Origin: a bacterium SCSIO 12844 | GTDB lineage: Bacteria > Pseudomonadota > Gammaproteobacteria > Francisellales > Francisellaceae | DNA: 64,000 bases | NCBI GenBank assembly: GCA_024397935.1 | Contig: CP073743.1 | Span: forward strand, 2,294,001 to 2,358,000 | Direction of reading: 5' to 3' | In this document: positions 44,370-52,641 of the stretch, piece after piece | Position numbering within the stretch: position 1 is the first letter of the stretch | How the letters are laid out: each line of letters opens with the position of its first letter | Notes under the pieces: model-generated | The model's database searches: none | What the model saw: the letters and a program-made list of their open reading frames with translations, nothing else | What the model was told of the DNA's origin: nothing | Translations under genes and position numbers: made by a program

Positions 44370-45251
44370 TCAACCTTTTACTAGACACTTGGCTATGGGA
44401 TATTGTGGTTGATTAAAATAATTTCTTTCAAACTCCTCTGGTGATAAATAGTTTAACGTTGAGTGCATCCTTTGGCGGTTATAAAAAACTTCAACATATT
44501 CAAAGATACAGCGCATTGCTTGATTCCTAGTTTGGTATTTCTGATCATGTACAACTGCTAATTTCAAAGTATGGAAAAAACTTTCAGCTACAGCATTGTC
44601 ATAGCAGTTACCCGTACTACTCATGCTTAATCTAATTCGATGCTTTTTAGTTAATTGATGATAAACTCGGCTTGTATATTGAGATCCCCTATCAGAGTGT
44701 AATATCAACCCTGAATCAGGCTGTCGCCTTTTAACTGCTTGATTAACTGCCCTTAAAACTAAATCAGCTGTAATACGCTGACTCATAGCCAAGCCAACAA
44801 CTTTCCTTGAAAATAAGTCAACAACAGTTGCTAAATATAACCATCCTTCATTAGTTGGCACATAAGTGATATCACTCACCCATACCTCATTAGGAGCTTC
44901 TACCATGAATTTTTGTTTTAACAAATTAGGTGCAACATAATAAGGTCTTTTACTTTGATTGGTGGTTACCTTAAACTTTCTTCTTGCTTTAGCATAAAGC
45001 CCCAATTCTTTCATTAGCTTAGCAATACGTTTACGACCGACATAGATATCTAGTCGTCTAAGTAAAAGCTGTAACCGCCTTGTGCCATATTCTCCCTTTG
45101 AGTTTATGAATGCTTTGATTAACAGAGGGCGTAACTGGCTATTTATTATCTCTTTCTTAGACAAGTTACCACGACTGTACTGATAGTAAGCGCTACGACT
45201 AACACCAAAAATCTTTGCCATTCTCTCAATTGAGAAATCTCGCCGATACAA
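44370..45251 (-). CDS. IS3-family transposase OrfB (DDE integrase)
   Basis: The 293 residues from the first ATG include an HTH_21-type start (SIERMAKIFGVSRSAYYQYSRG) and an rve catalytic core. WVSDITYVPTNEGWLYLATVVDLFSRKVVG carries the first Asp, LILHSDRGSQYTS the second, and NCYDNAVAESFFHTLK the Glu. The frame is open upstream of the ATG and continues back over the end of OrfA, so the native product is probably an OrfAB fusion made by -1 frameshifting. Its stop codon lies inside the left terminal repeat. It looks intact. Confidence 0.93.
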   Translation of the reverse strand: MYRRDFSIERMAKIFGVSRSAYYQYSRGNLSKKEIINSQLRPLLIKAFINSKGEYGTRRLQLLLRRLDIYVGRKRIAKLMKELGLYAKARRKFKVTTNQSKRPYYVAPNLLKQKFMVEAPNEVWVSDITYVPTNEGWLYLATVVDLFSRKVVGLAMSQRITADLVLRAVNQAVKRRQPDSGLILHSDRGSQYTSRVYHQLTKKHRIRLSMSSTGNCYDNAVAESFFHTLKLAVVHDQKYQTRNQAMRCIFEYVEVFYNRQRMHSTLNYLSPEEFERNYFNQPQYPIAKCLVKG

Positions 45252-45280
45252 ATTAATAAATTCATAAAGCTCGGCTCTTT

Positions 45281-45574
45281 TTACTTTTTCTTTGAGAAAA
45301 TGGTTAACGCCTTTTTTAATATATCACGCTCCATGCTAACATCAGCTAATTGCTTTTTAAGCGCAAGTAATTCTTTTTCTTGTGCCGAGAGTTCTTTGGG
45401 TTTAAAGCTTTCATCTCCTCGTTGACAATACTCACTAACCCAGTTGTATAAAGTAGATTCTGCTACTCCTAATTGCTTTGTTAATTCTGATAAGCTTTTT
45501 TTACCATTAACATATAACGATGCTGCATTACGTTTAAATTCAGCATCATAAGAATGACGTTTTCTAGTTGTCAT
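45281..45574 (-). CDS. IS3-family OrfA (HTH protein)
   Basis: The 97-residue protein binds the element ends: helix-turn-helix SYDAEFKRNAASLYVNGKKS and LGVAESTLYNWVSEY, then a leucine-zipper-like helix (LLALKKQLADVSMERDILKKAL). It ends TTC-TCA-AAG-AAA-AAG-TAA; in the -1 frame the same bases read on into OrfB (KEKVKRAELYEF). The A-rich AAAGAAAAAG run is a good slippage site for the usual IS3 frameshift. GGAGAAC precedes the start. Confidence 0.92.
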   Translation of the reverse strand: MTTRKRHSYDAEFKRNAASLYVNGKKSLSELTKQLGVAESTLYNWVSEYCQRGDESFKPKELSAQEKELLALKKQLADVSMERDILKKALTIFSKKK

Positions 45575-45645
45575 AAAGTTCTCCTGGTTTGTTGATAAGA
45601 TGATAATTCATCCCATAACAAAGTGTCTACCTAATGGTAACCAGA

Positions 45646-46041
45646 TCAATGTTGATGGGCTTTCACAATGCTACCATCAATAAACTCCCACTCTAAATCA
45701 GGGTGTTTAACCAATGTTTTAAATATTTTCATTAGCTTGCCTTTTGATGACCAATGGTTAAATTGCCGATAAACTGAATTCCATAAACCAAATTTTTCAG
45801 GTAAGTCACGCCAAGGTAATCCTGTTCTCATACGGTATAAAATACCTTCTACAGTATTTCGTAAATTAGGCTTGTCATAAATTCCGTATTCGTGCATGAT
45901 AATCCTTAGTTTTAACCAGTACTCGTTTGTGAGCATTAGTCGAATCATTAGCAAGCTCGTTTGTTGTGTTGTGTTGTGTTGTGTTGTGTTGTGTTGTGTT
46001 GTGTTGTGTTGTGTTGTGTTGTGTTGTGTTGTGAGAATCAT
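45646..46041 (-). pseudogene. Truncated IS5-family transposase
   Basis: Only the N-terminal DUF4096-type region of an IS5 transposase remains (LTNEYWLKLRIIMHEYG, ILYRMRTGLPWRDLPEKFGLWNSVYRQFNHW, EFIDGSIVKAHQH). Its TGA stop is the first three bases of the IS3 terminal repeat at 45648, marking the insertion point. The catalytic core is gone. The first ATG (46041) precedes a run of 13 pentanucleotide repeats; the native start is more likely the ATG before LTNEYW or the one just upstream of it. Confidence 0.85.
45966..46030. repeat. Pentanucleotide (GTGTT)13 microsatellite
   Basis: Thirteen perfect GTGTT units, with partial units on both sides. On the minus strand (AACAC) it encodes repeating TTQHN between an ATG and the conserved part of the truncated IS5 transposase. 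A change of one unit shifts the reading frame. Confidence 0.97.
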
Positions 46042-46120
46042 AATTTTACGAGTTTGCTTTTTAAAATCAATATCTTAAAATAAAATTTCAACAAGCCCTA
46101 GGATAATTATCTCAAAATAA

Positions 46121-47089
46121 TCAATCAGATGATAACCATGGACATTGACTATTACCAGATTTAACACTTTGGCAAGCAAAAACAATTTGCTTATCATCAA
46201 TTATTGTATAACCAATTTCACTATTATCACACACTATATCTTTCACTTTTGATTTAAGATTACCATCGGTATACAGTACGATATGACAACTGGATTGAGA
46301 GCGTTCCGGAAAAACTCTAATAACATTATTTTCCTTAGCAGAATCACATGATAAATACAATTGCCCGTCATTAACAAAATCAAGATCGAGACCTGCATCT
46401 TCCAATAATTTTGCATTCATCACACGTTTTCCACAAGCATACAAATTTAGATGACCTAACCCTAAAGACTTTATATCATAGTCAAATGGTGGAGGCTGAT
46501 AAGAATTAATATAAATTGTAGCAACTGCATAATCAGCTTCTTTATTAGTCTCACAATTTGGAATACAAGCCTGACCACGAAAACATGTTGGCTTTCCACA
46601 TACTTTGTCTTCTTTTGGATCACCCCATATGTATTCACCCCCAGGCCCTTTTGGAGCAGAATACTCTAAAGAAAAATATTCAGGGTATGGTCCATTTTGA
46701 GTAATATTGGCAAACAATTCATCTCCATTATCTCTCGAAGAGATATCAACATTGAAATTTACCGTAAAAGAAAAACCACTAGCATTTGAAAAATCTATTC
46801 TTCCTGATGCTCTTGTATTCTGACTACCAAAAATGTTACCACGGCTACCTTTAGTTTCAAAAGCAAAAGTCATTGTTTTTCCACTATTTAAAGTTTTTTT
46901 TAAACCAACTCCCTCAACATATGGAGTCGGACGCTGAAGCCAATTACTTTCATCAAATGTAACAGCATTATCAAAAGTAAAATCCATATTAGTATTATTT
47001 ACAACCCTTAGTAAATAATCTGGTTCTCCATATAGAGCTGTTATAGATAAAAAACTTATAAAAACAAAATTTATGATTCTTATTTTCAT
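46121..47089 (-). CDS. Secreted CxCP-family protein (family member 4), dotA-linked
   Basis: The longest family member at 322 residues, with signal peptide MKIRIINFVFISFLSITALYG. The N-terminal domain starts with the same kind of beta strand as its relatives (YLLRVVNNTNMDFTF). An extra insert contains four cysteines (KVCGKPTCFRGQACIPNC). The family block follows as IKSLGLGHLNL and C-x18-C-x18-C-x9-CP (FACQSVKSGNSQCPW). AGGGGATG lies before the ATG. It starts 49 bases after the stop of dotA-like 2, the same arrangement as members 2 and dotA-like 1. A protein that works with, or is exported next to, the DotA-like membrane protein is the best guess. Confidence 0.75.
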   Translation of the reverse strand: MKIRIINFVFISFLSITALYGEPDYLLRVVNNTNMDFTFDNAVTFDESNWLQRPTPYVEGVGLKKTLNSGKTMTFAFETKGSRGNIFGSQNTRASGRIDFSNASGFSFTVNFNVDISSRDNGDELFANITQNGPYPEYFSLEYSAPKGPGGEYIWGDPKEDKVCGKPTCFRGQACIPNCETNKEADYAVATIYINSYQPPPFDYDIKSLGLGHLNLYACGKRVMNAKLLEDAGLDLDFVNDGQLYLSCDSAKENNVIRVFPERSQSSCHIVLYTDGNLKSKVKDIVCDNSEIGYTIIDDKQIVFACQSVKSGNSQCPWLSSD

Positions 47090-47138
47090 TTAATTACATC
47101 CCCTAAAAACATAAAATAATAACTTATAATTCAGATAA

Positions 47139-50100
47139 CTAAATCTGTAACCCTTGCCTTTGTCCAGCTGCTTTAATTGCAGTTTCTGTTGTCTTAGCAG
47201 CATCTTGAGCAATAGCACTATTACGCTGTGATGTTGCCTTTGATACATCAGCCGTACCTTGGTTATGCGATTGCGTATAGGATTTCTCAGCTTCAATTCC
47301 TTGTGTCAGTGATTGACCACCTGACTGACCTGCGCCTTGAGCATATTGTGTGCCAGCACCTTTAAACTCTTGAATTTCGGCTTCACCAGCACGCTCACCA
47401 CGTGTATTACCTATCCATTGCAAGACTTTATCTGGAAGTACATATATTAAAGAGAAGCATTTCATAAATGCCATGGTAATAAACGTGGCATAAAGAAAAA
47501 TAATCATACATGCAAATGTACCTCTAGCATAGGTTCCAGCATCTGTCCCATTTGAAGCTGGCATTAAATTTAATAATGAATCAACTACAGCATGAAAACC
47601 CCTAGCAGAATAACCAATTATGATATAAGTTAAACCAATAGCACATATCATGCCAACAATCATAAATGCTGGCCTTAATACTAAGTTCATAGCAATTTGA
47701 ATCGCTGGTTCTGACTTACCAAAAACTTCATGACCTTCAGGATAAATTAAACCAAGCGCAACAAATGGAGCAGCCACCATGGCTTCAATAACTAACAATA
47801 ACCAGGCTGTTTTACCTGCCCAGAATAAAATATAAGGTGTTAATGGTATGATTAAAGAGAAGGTTATAGCAATACTAAATATTGAAGATAATACAAATAA
47901 AACTAATGGTAGCCACATTAAACTTAACGAAAATGTAGCTAATTTCATGGTTACATCAAACATTACTTCTGCATACTCAAGATTAGTTTGAGCTTGAAAA
48001 GTACCTTGCCATAAAGGAAGTATTGCACCACCAATACCATATCCAAGTGCATTATCTTCAGCATTACTTGTCTTTACTTCTGCATAATCTTGAATCTTTT
48101 CTAGTTCAGATTGAGCATGAGAAAAAACACCAAGCATGCTATTAATACTTCCTTCAAGTAATGACATGCCAACGGCCTGTACATTTTGTATCATACTAAA
48201 ATTTTTAGCTGCAAAATCATCTGTACCAACTTTAGTTGTATGATCAGGTACTTCTCCAATATGATAAATAGAATAAAGCATTGTACCAGGTTCAGCTGAA
48301 CTTGTATTAGTACCCAATTTATCAAATATAGTTGTTAATAGTTGTTTCGCTGGATCTGTTACCCTCTTTGTATCAACACTAGATTTATCTAAACCAAAAT
48401 GAACGTTATTACTATTAAAAAACTCAAGTAAATTAATCACTGGCATAATTATTTTTTTTATTAAAATATCATTACTAATACCGGCATCTCTAGCAGCATT
48501 AGCTATAGAGTAAATAATATATAGATATTTTGTATATTGAAACTTCATACCATCAACTAATAAAAAATCAACTTTTTTTCTCAAATCTTTGTTATTATTA
48601 CCTGATTCACTAAGAATTAAATTAAATAGATCTCGCATTGATTCCATTGATGTTGTAAACGAACCTATATTATTTAATTCATCTTCATTAGTTAAATCTA
48701 TTTTAGCAGTTGCCTTATGGTCTTTTGGTTTATCAAATGAGATTTTTATATTATCTTCATTAAGCTCATATTTTTTAAGCAAATCTTTAATGTTATGATC
48801 TTTCCTAGTATAATTTATATTAATTTCTGAGTAATTTATAGGAAGTGATCTTTTACCAGAAACATTATTAGCTGCTTCGGAAAACTTAGCAAAATTAACG
48901 TATAAATTTTGTAAATTTTTAGACAACGTATTATCAAAGTCTAAATATAATTCATCTGCATACCACCAGCCATAATTTTTAGCTTTAAAACAAATATCTT
49001 TTTCTTCTAAATAATCATCATCATTCTTTGTTTGATTATCACTACACCGACCAGAAATGGTAGCTGATTTTGATTCTAACCAATGAATAATATCAGTAGC
49101 TGTGCCTTCCATTGCCATATCTGAATATGACTTTAGTGCATTATAATTTTCAACTAAATTTACAGTTAAATATGATGGCTTATGATTTCCATAATCAATT
49201 GGTTTGATCTGTGAGTCTGCTGATGGTGGGCTTGGGTCTGATACTGGGGTATCTAAACTATATTTACTTATAATTTCATTAATATGATTTTTATTTGGTT
49301 GATCTATCATCTGATTAAGAGTTAAATTACCTATCCAATCAGCTGTATTTAATTGATACTGAACATAAGTATCACCATTGATCTTTGATAAATAAGGTAA
49401 ACCTTGCCCTAATGCACCCGCATAATTCTCAAATGGGAATTTACCATTACTCTCTGCTTGTGCCAGTTTTTTATAATAAGCTTTAACAAAGCTACTACTA
49501 ATTCTGGTATTGAACTTCATTTGACACATAACTTTATTTTCAGATGTTAACATACATGGCATATCAACATCTGAAGGTGAAGGCGGTCCAGCAGGCCTAA
49601 TAAACTCCCCATCAGCTATTAAATCGGTTGTAAGGTTACTCAGCATATAGGTAGCAAGAAAATTCTTAATATTGCTTGAAACTTCAGTACTCACAACTGG
49701 TGGTATCTTATTCTCAACAACATCACTAACTATATTGCTCCATAGATAATCTGCAAATGAGACTCCTGCTAAAACAAGATAAAGAATTAAATATTGGGCA
49801 ATACAGTAACCTGTTTTAAATGGAATAGCAGCAAGTGTTCCAAATATAGCTCTAAGTGAAATCCAATGGCCACTCCATTGTTTACCTAAAAACTGGCCAT
49901 CCCTTGCTGTGTTAATTGTACCAACAATTATAATAAAAGCATAAAGAATAAAGGCAATAGCCAATAATCCACTATTAAAACTCTTAAATAATGAACTAAA
50001 TAATGGCAATGGTCCTGAATAACTTAACATATTATGAATATCAACACCAAAGATAGATTGTAGAATATCTTGTGACCTATCTATAGATGGTCCTGAAGCC

Positions 50101-50213
50101 AAGGGTGATCCTAAAACCGAGTCATGAACCGACTGAGAATGAGTCTCTGATAGCCATGCATTATCAGCTATTTTTTCCCATAATGAACTGAAAAAATTAT
50201 TTTCTGAACTCAT
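47139..50213 (-). CDS. DotA/TraY-family membrane protein 2
   Basis: The 1024-residue paralogue of the gene at 39826 has an extra N-terminal stretch of about 40 residues. Then comes the signature NTARDGQFLGKQWSGHWISLR between two membrane segments, followed by GYCIAQYLILYLVLAGVSF. The large central domain is poorly conserved between the two copies. The C-terminal membrane block (PLTPYILFWAGKTAWLLLVI, AAPFVALGLIYPEGHEVFG) and the Gly/Gln-rich tail are nearly the same. Both copies look full-length and intact. Which, if either, is the true dotA of a Dot/Icm system elsewhere in the genome cannot be said from this window. No other icm or dot gene is nearby. Confidence 0.85.
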   Translation of the reverse strand: MSSENNFFSSLWEKIADNAWLSETHSQSVHDSVLGSPLASGPSIDRSQDILQSIFGVDIHNMLSYSGPLPLFSSLFKSFNSGLLAIAFILYAFIIIVGTINTARDGQFLGKQWSGHWISLRAIFGTLAAIPFKTGYCIAQYLILYLVLAGVSFADYLWSNIVSDVVENKIPPVVSTEVSSNIKNFLATYMLSNLTTDLIADGEFIRPAGPPSPSDVDMPCMLTSENKVMCQMKFNTRISSSFVKAYYKKLAQAESNGKFPFENYAGALGQGLPYLSKINGDTYVQYQLNTADWIGNLTLNQMIDQPNKNHINEIISKYSLDTPVSDPSPPSADSQIKPIDYGNHKPSYLTVNLVENYNALKSYSDMAMEGTATDIIHWLESKSATISGRCSDNQTKNDDDYLEEKDICFKAKNYGWWYADELYLDFDNTLSKNLQNLYVNFAKFSEAANNVSGKRSLPINYSEININYTRKDHNIKDLLKKYELNEDNIKISFDKPKDHKATAKIDLTNEDELNNIGSFTTSMESMRDLFNLILSESGNNNKDLRKKVDFLLVDGMKFQYTKYLYIIYSIANAARDAGISNDILIKKIIMPVINLLEFFNSNNVHFGLDKSSVDTKRVTDPAKQLLTTIFDKLGTNTSSAEPGTMLYSIYHIGEVPDHTTKVGTDDFAAKNFSMIQNVQAVGMSLLEGSINSMLGVFSHAQSELEKIQDYAEVKTSNAEDNALGYGIGGAILPLWQGTFQAQTNLEYAEVMFDVTMKLATFSLSLMWLPLVLFVLSSIFSIAITFSLIIPLTPYILFWAGKTAWLLLVIEAMVAAPFVALGLIYPEGHEVFGKSEPAIQIAMNLVLRPAFMIVGMICAIGLTYIIIGYSARGFHAVVDSLLNLMPASNGTDAGTYARGTFACMIIFLYATFITMAFMKCFSLIYVLPDKVLQWIGNTRGERAGEAEIQEFKGAGTQYAQGAGQSGGQSLTQGIEAEKSYTQSHNQGTADVSKATSQRNSAIAQDAAKTTETAIKAAGQRQGLQI

Positions 50214-50237
50214 ATTCTACATCTCTCTAGTCAACTT

Positions 50238-50270
50238 AATATAATTATATTATATACTACATTAAATATA
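50238..50270 (-). promoter_or_regulatory. Palindrome-linked promoter of dotA-like 2
   Basis: On the minus strand TTTAAT (50261-50266) lies within a one-mismatch palindrome TATATT-T-AATGTA (50258-50270). Seventeen bases later is TATATT (50238-50243), 24 bases before the ATG. Same layout as dotA-like 1, slightly weaker matches. Confidence 0.58.
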
Positions 50271-50390
50271 CTATATAATATATTATGATGAGTTTCAAAT
50301 ATAATTTATACATATAATAAATAAAAAATGATTAACATCTTATAAAATATTATATTTAATAGAGAATTTACTTCAGAATCAAACTACTTC

Positions 50391-50405
50391 GCCACTCATA
50401 GTGGC
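50391..50405. terminator. Hairpin past cdsA, weak terminator candidate
   Basis: Perfect stem GCCACT/AGTGGC with a 3-base loop, about 55 bases beyond the cdsA stop. There is no good T run on either strand, so it may be a processing or partial termination site. Confidence 0.35.
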
Positions 50406-50460
50406 AAACATTATCTATTTAGCTTTATAGCACATGCTAGGATTATTTTGACAATATATT

Positions 50461-51270
50461 TTAAATACTAAACCCAAACAAATTAGCAAAAAAAACAAAT
50501 AAAGGTAATGCAACAAATAAACTATCTAGGCGATCTAGTAATCCACCATGGCCTGGTAGAATATTACCACTGTCTTTAATGCCTACTTCACGCTTAATCA
50601 TGCTTTCAAATAAATCGCCAAATAAGGCAAAAAATACAACTAAAACACCAAGTACAATTAATAAGAAGTATTCCATTGCACTATCAAAGCGTAATGCTAA
50701 TGCAAAAATCACACTGCCAATAACACTAAAAAAGATTCCACCAGCAAGCCCTTCCCAAGTCTTTTTAGGACTAATCACAGGCGCTAATTTATGCTTACCA
50801 CAGAAACGACCAACAAAATAAGCACCACTATCTGCTAAAGCAACTGCTAGGATAACAAAAATCAAAAATAGTGAATTATCTCTTTTTAAAATAATAATTG
50901 CCACCCACGCTGGTAAAATAACTAAAAATCCCATAAAAAATTTAGCAACAACATGAATTTTTTTAATAATGCCCGCAGAATAAAGCCGAATAATGATCAA
51001 TGCAACTAGCCACCATAAAACAGATACTGCTAATATTATTTGATGAGACTGTGGATATATCCAAATTAAATAAGCAAAAATTAAAGTCAGTGCAACATAG
51101 GCTACTCGTTTATACCAAGCTTTAGCACTTAAAAACGCTGTCACCCATTCCAATGAAACTAATAATAAAACAATACAAATTACAATCCCAAATACATGTA
51201 AAGAAAAACTTAAAATTGCCCACAGCGCTAATATTGCTAATACAACACCGGTAATAATCCGTTCTTTCAC
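50461..51270 (-). CDS. cdsA: Phosphatidate cytidylyltransferase CdsA
   Basis: Inner-membrane enzyme making CDP-diacylglycerol for all phospholipids. The 269 residues are mostly membrane helices and end with the family signature ISPKKTWEGLAGG and LFGDLFESMIKREVGIKDSGNILPGHGGLLDRLDS. The start is GTG 51270 with GAGG eight bases upstream (the nearby ATG is followed at once by TGA). Last gene of the rpsB-tsf-pyrH-frr-uppS-cdsA operon. Confidence 0.96.
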   Translation of the reverse strand: MKERIITGVVLAILALWAILSFSLHVFGIVICIVLLLVSLEWVTAFLSAKAWYKRVAYVALTLIFAYLIWIYPQSHQIILAVSVLWWLVALIIIRLYSAGIIKKIHVVAKFFMGFLVILPAWVAIIILKRDNSLFLIFVILAVALADSGAYFVGRFCGKHKLAPVISPKKTWEGLAGGIFFSVIGSVIFALALRFDSAMEYFLLIVLGVLVVFFALFGDLFESMIKREVGIKDSGNILPGHGGLLDRLDSLFVALPLFVFFANLFGFSI

Positions 51271-51304
51271 ATCAACCTCATATATTCTTTAATTAGCAAA
51301 TCGA

Positions 51305-52072
51305 TTATATTATTTGCTCTGATGTTTTACCAAAACGTCTTTGTCTGGATACAAATGATCTAATTGCATCATCTAAATCATCTCGTGAAAAATCAGGCCA
51401 AAGTACATCACTAAAATATAACTCACTATAAGATAACTGCCACAGCATAAAATTACTAATGCGCTTTTCACCACTGGTTCTAATAAATAAATCAGGATCA
51501 ATGACAAAATTGGTTTGTAATCTCTCTGAAATCATAACCTCTGAAATATCATTGATATCATCAATTTTTAACTTCCCTGATTGAATATCCTTTACTATTA
51601 GTTTAACTGCATCTGTTAAATCCCAACGACCGCTATAATCAATTGCAACTTGAAGCTTTAAGCCTTTATTATTAGCTGTTAATGCTTCTGCATCAGCAAT
51701 TAAAAGTTGTATTTTAGGATCTAATCTTAAGCGATCACCAATGATTCGAACATTAACATTATTTTCATTAAGCTTTTTAATTTCTTGCAGTAACATCTTC
51801 GTAAATAAGCTCATCAAAGCTGAGACTTCTTCTTTTGGACGAGCCCAATTTTCACGACCAAATGCAAATAATGTTAATGCCTCAATTTTAAGTTCACCAC
51901 AATAGGCTATAATATCGCGCACACGTTTAATCGCTAGTTTATGACCTACTGTACGAGGCAAGAAACGCTTCTTTGCCCAGCGACCATTACCATCCATAAT
52001 AATTGCAATATGCCGAGGCAATTTTTCATGACTAATTTCAACTTGATTAGCTGAGTTTTTAAATAAATTCAT
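51305..52072 (-). CDS. uppS: Undecaprenyl diphosphate synthase UppS
   Basis: Cis-prenyltransferase that extends farnesyl-PP to the C55 carrier lipid of peptidoglycan and O-antigen synthesis. 255 residues with the catalytic IAIIMDGNGRWAKKR motif, GHKLAIKRVRD, and the C-terminal DLFIRTSGEKRISNFMLWQ and SELYF segments. It lies between frr and cdsA, the standard gammaproteobacterial order, with gaps of 11 and 34 bases. Confidence 0.97.
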   Translation of the reverse strand: MNLFKNSANQVEISHEKLPRHIAIIMDGNGRWAKKRFLPRTVGHKLAIKRVRDIIAYCGELKIEALTLFAFGRENWARPKEEVSALMSLFTKMLLQEIKKLNENNVNVRIIGDRLRLDPKIQLLIADAEALTANNKGLKLQVAIDYSGRWDLTDAVKLIVKDIQSGKLKIDDINDISEVMISERLQTNFVIDPDLFIRTSGEKRISNFMLWQLSYSELYFSDVLWPDFSRDDLDDAIRSFVSRQRRFGKTSEQII

Positions 52073-52083
52073 GAAAAATTAGA

Positions 52084-52641
52084 CTATATAGACATTAAGT
52101 CTTTTTCTTTCTGTTCTGATAAGTTATCAACTTCCGCAACCAACTTATCCGTAATTTTTTGTACTGACTCTTCTGCTTTGTGTGCCTGATCTTCAGTAAC
52201 TTCTTTTTCCTTTAATAAATCTTTGATCATAGAGTTAGCATCACGTCTAACATTTCTAATCGCAATACGACCTTTTTCCGCTTCATTACGAACAAGCTTT
52301 GTCATCTCACGGCGACGCTCTTCTGTTAGAGGCGGTAAAGGTATACGCAATGTATCACCTAAATTGACCGGATTTAGTCCTAAATCAGAACTAATAATTG
52401 CCTTCTCTACTTGGCCAATAATTCCTTTTTCCCAAGGCGTAACACTTAAGGTACGCGCATCTAAAATATTGACATTGGCTAATTGATTTAGCGGTGTAGC
52501 AGCGCCATAATACTCAACTGACACATGCGCTAATAAGTCAGGATGCGCTCTTCCTGTTTTAATTTTTGCTAAATCTTGCTTAAGTACTTCTATACTCTTA
52601 GCCATACGTGACTCTGCGTCATTTAATATATCTTCAACCAT
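52084..52641 (-). CDS. frr: Ribosome recycling factor
   Basis: Splits post-termination ribosomes together with EF-G. 185 residues, the normal length, with the family core [32 protein letters not shown] and the tail [23 protein letters not shown]. Its ATG shares a base with the pyrH stop (TAATG), so it is translationally coupled to pyrH. Confidence 0.98.
   Translation of the reverse strand: MVEDILNDAESRMAKSIEVLKQDLAKIKTGRAHPDLLAHVSVEYYGAATPLNQLANVNILDARTLSVTPWEKGIIGQVEKAIISSDLGLNPVNLGDTLRIPLPPLTEERRREMTKLVRNEAEKGRIAIRNVRRDANSMIKDLLKEKEVTEDQAHKAEESVQKITDKLVAEVDNLSEQKEKDLMSI

Larger units (their letters stand above)
44363..45648 (-). mobile_element. IS3-family insertion sequence, 1286 bp
   Basis: The terminal inverted repeats of about 38 bases begin TGATCTG at both ends and continue imperfectly into TAGACACTT-N-G-N-TATGGGAT (44382-44401; 45610-45629 on the other strand). 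It encodes OrfA and OrfB in different frames. No 3-base target duplication is visible (AGG left, ATG right), which fits a deletion next to the element. Confidence 0.88.
44316..46101. mobile_element. Remnant IS5-family element interrupted by an IS3-family element
   Basis: Imperfect terminal repeats face each other: CTAGTGCCTGTTGACAA (44316-44332) and, on the minus strand, CTAGGGCTTGTTGAAA (46086-46101). Both are bordered by or include the palindrome CTAG. Between them are a truncated IS5-type transposase (45646 onward) and a complete IS3-type element (44363-45648). Only about 30 bases of the IS5 element remain on the left, so the insertion came with a deletion. Confidence 0.7.

Noticed and set aside
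45896-46078. Plus-strand frame of Cys-Val repeats over the GTGTT array
   Set aside because: It is the complement of the pentanucleotide repeat in the IS5 remnant, has no ribosome site and is pure repeat translation.
47090-47296. Basic 68-residue minus-strand frame over the dotA-like 2 tail
   Set aside because: Out-of-frame reading of the repetitive Gln/Ala tail of the real gene; the same happens at 39813-40112 under dotA-like 1.
50391-50405. Firm terminator call for the rpsB-cdsA operon
   Set aside because: The stem is perfect but there is no T run after it on either strand, so it is listed only as a weak candidate.
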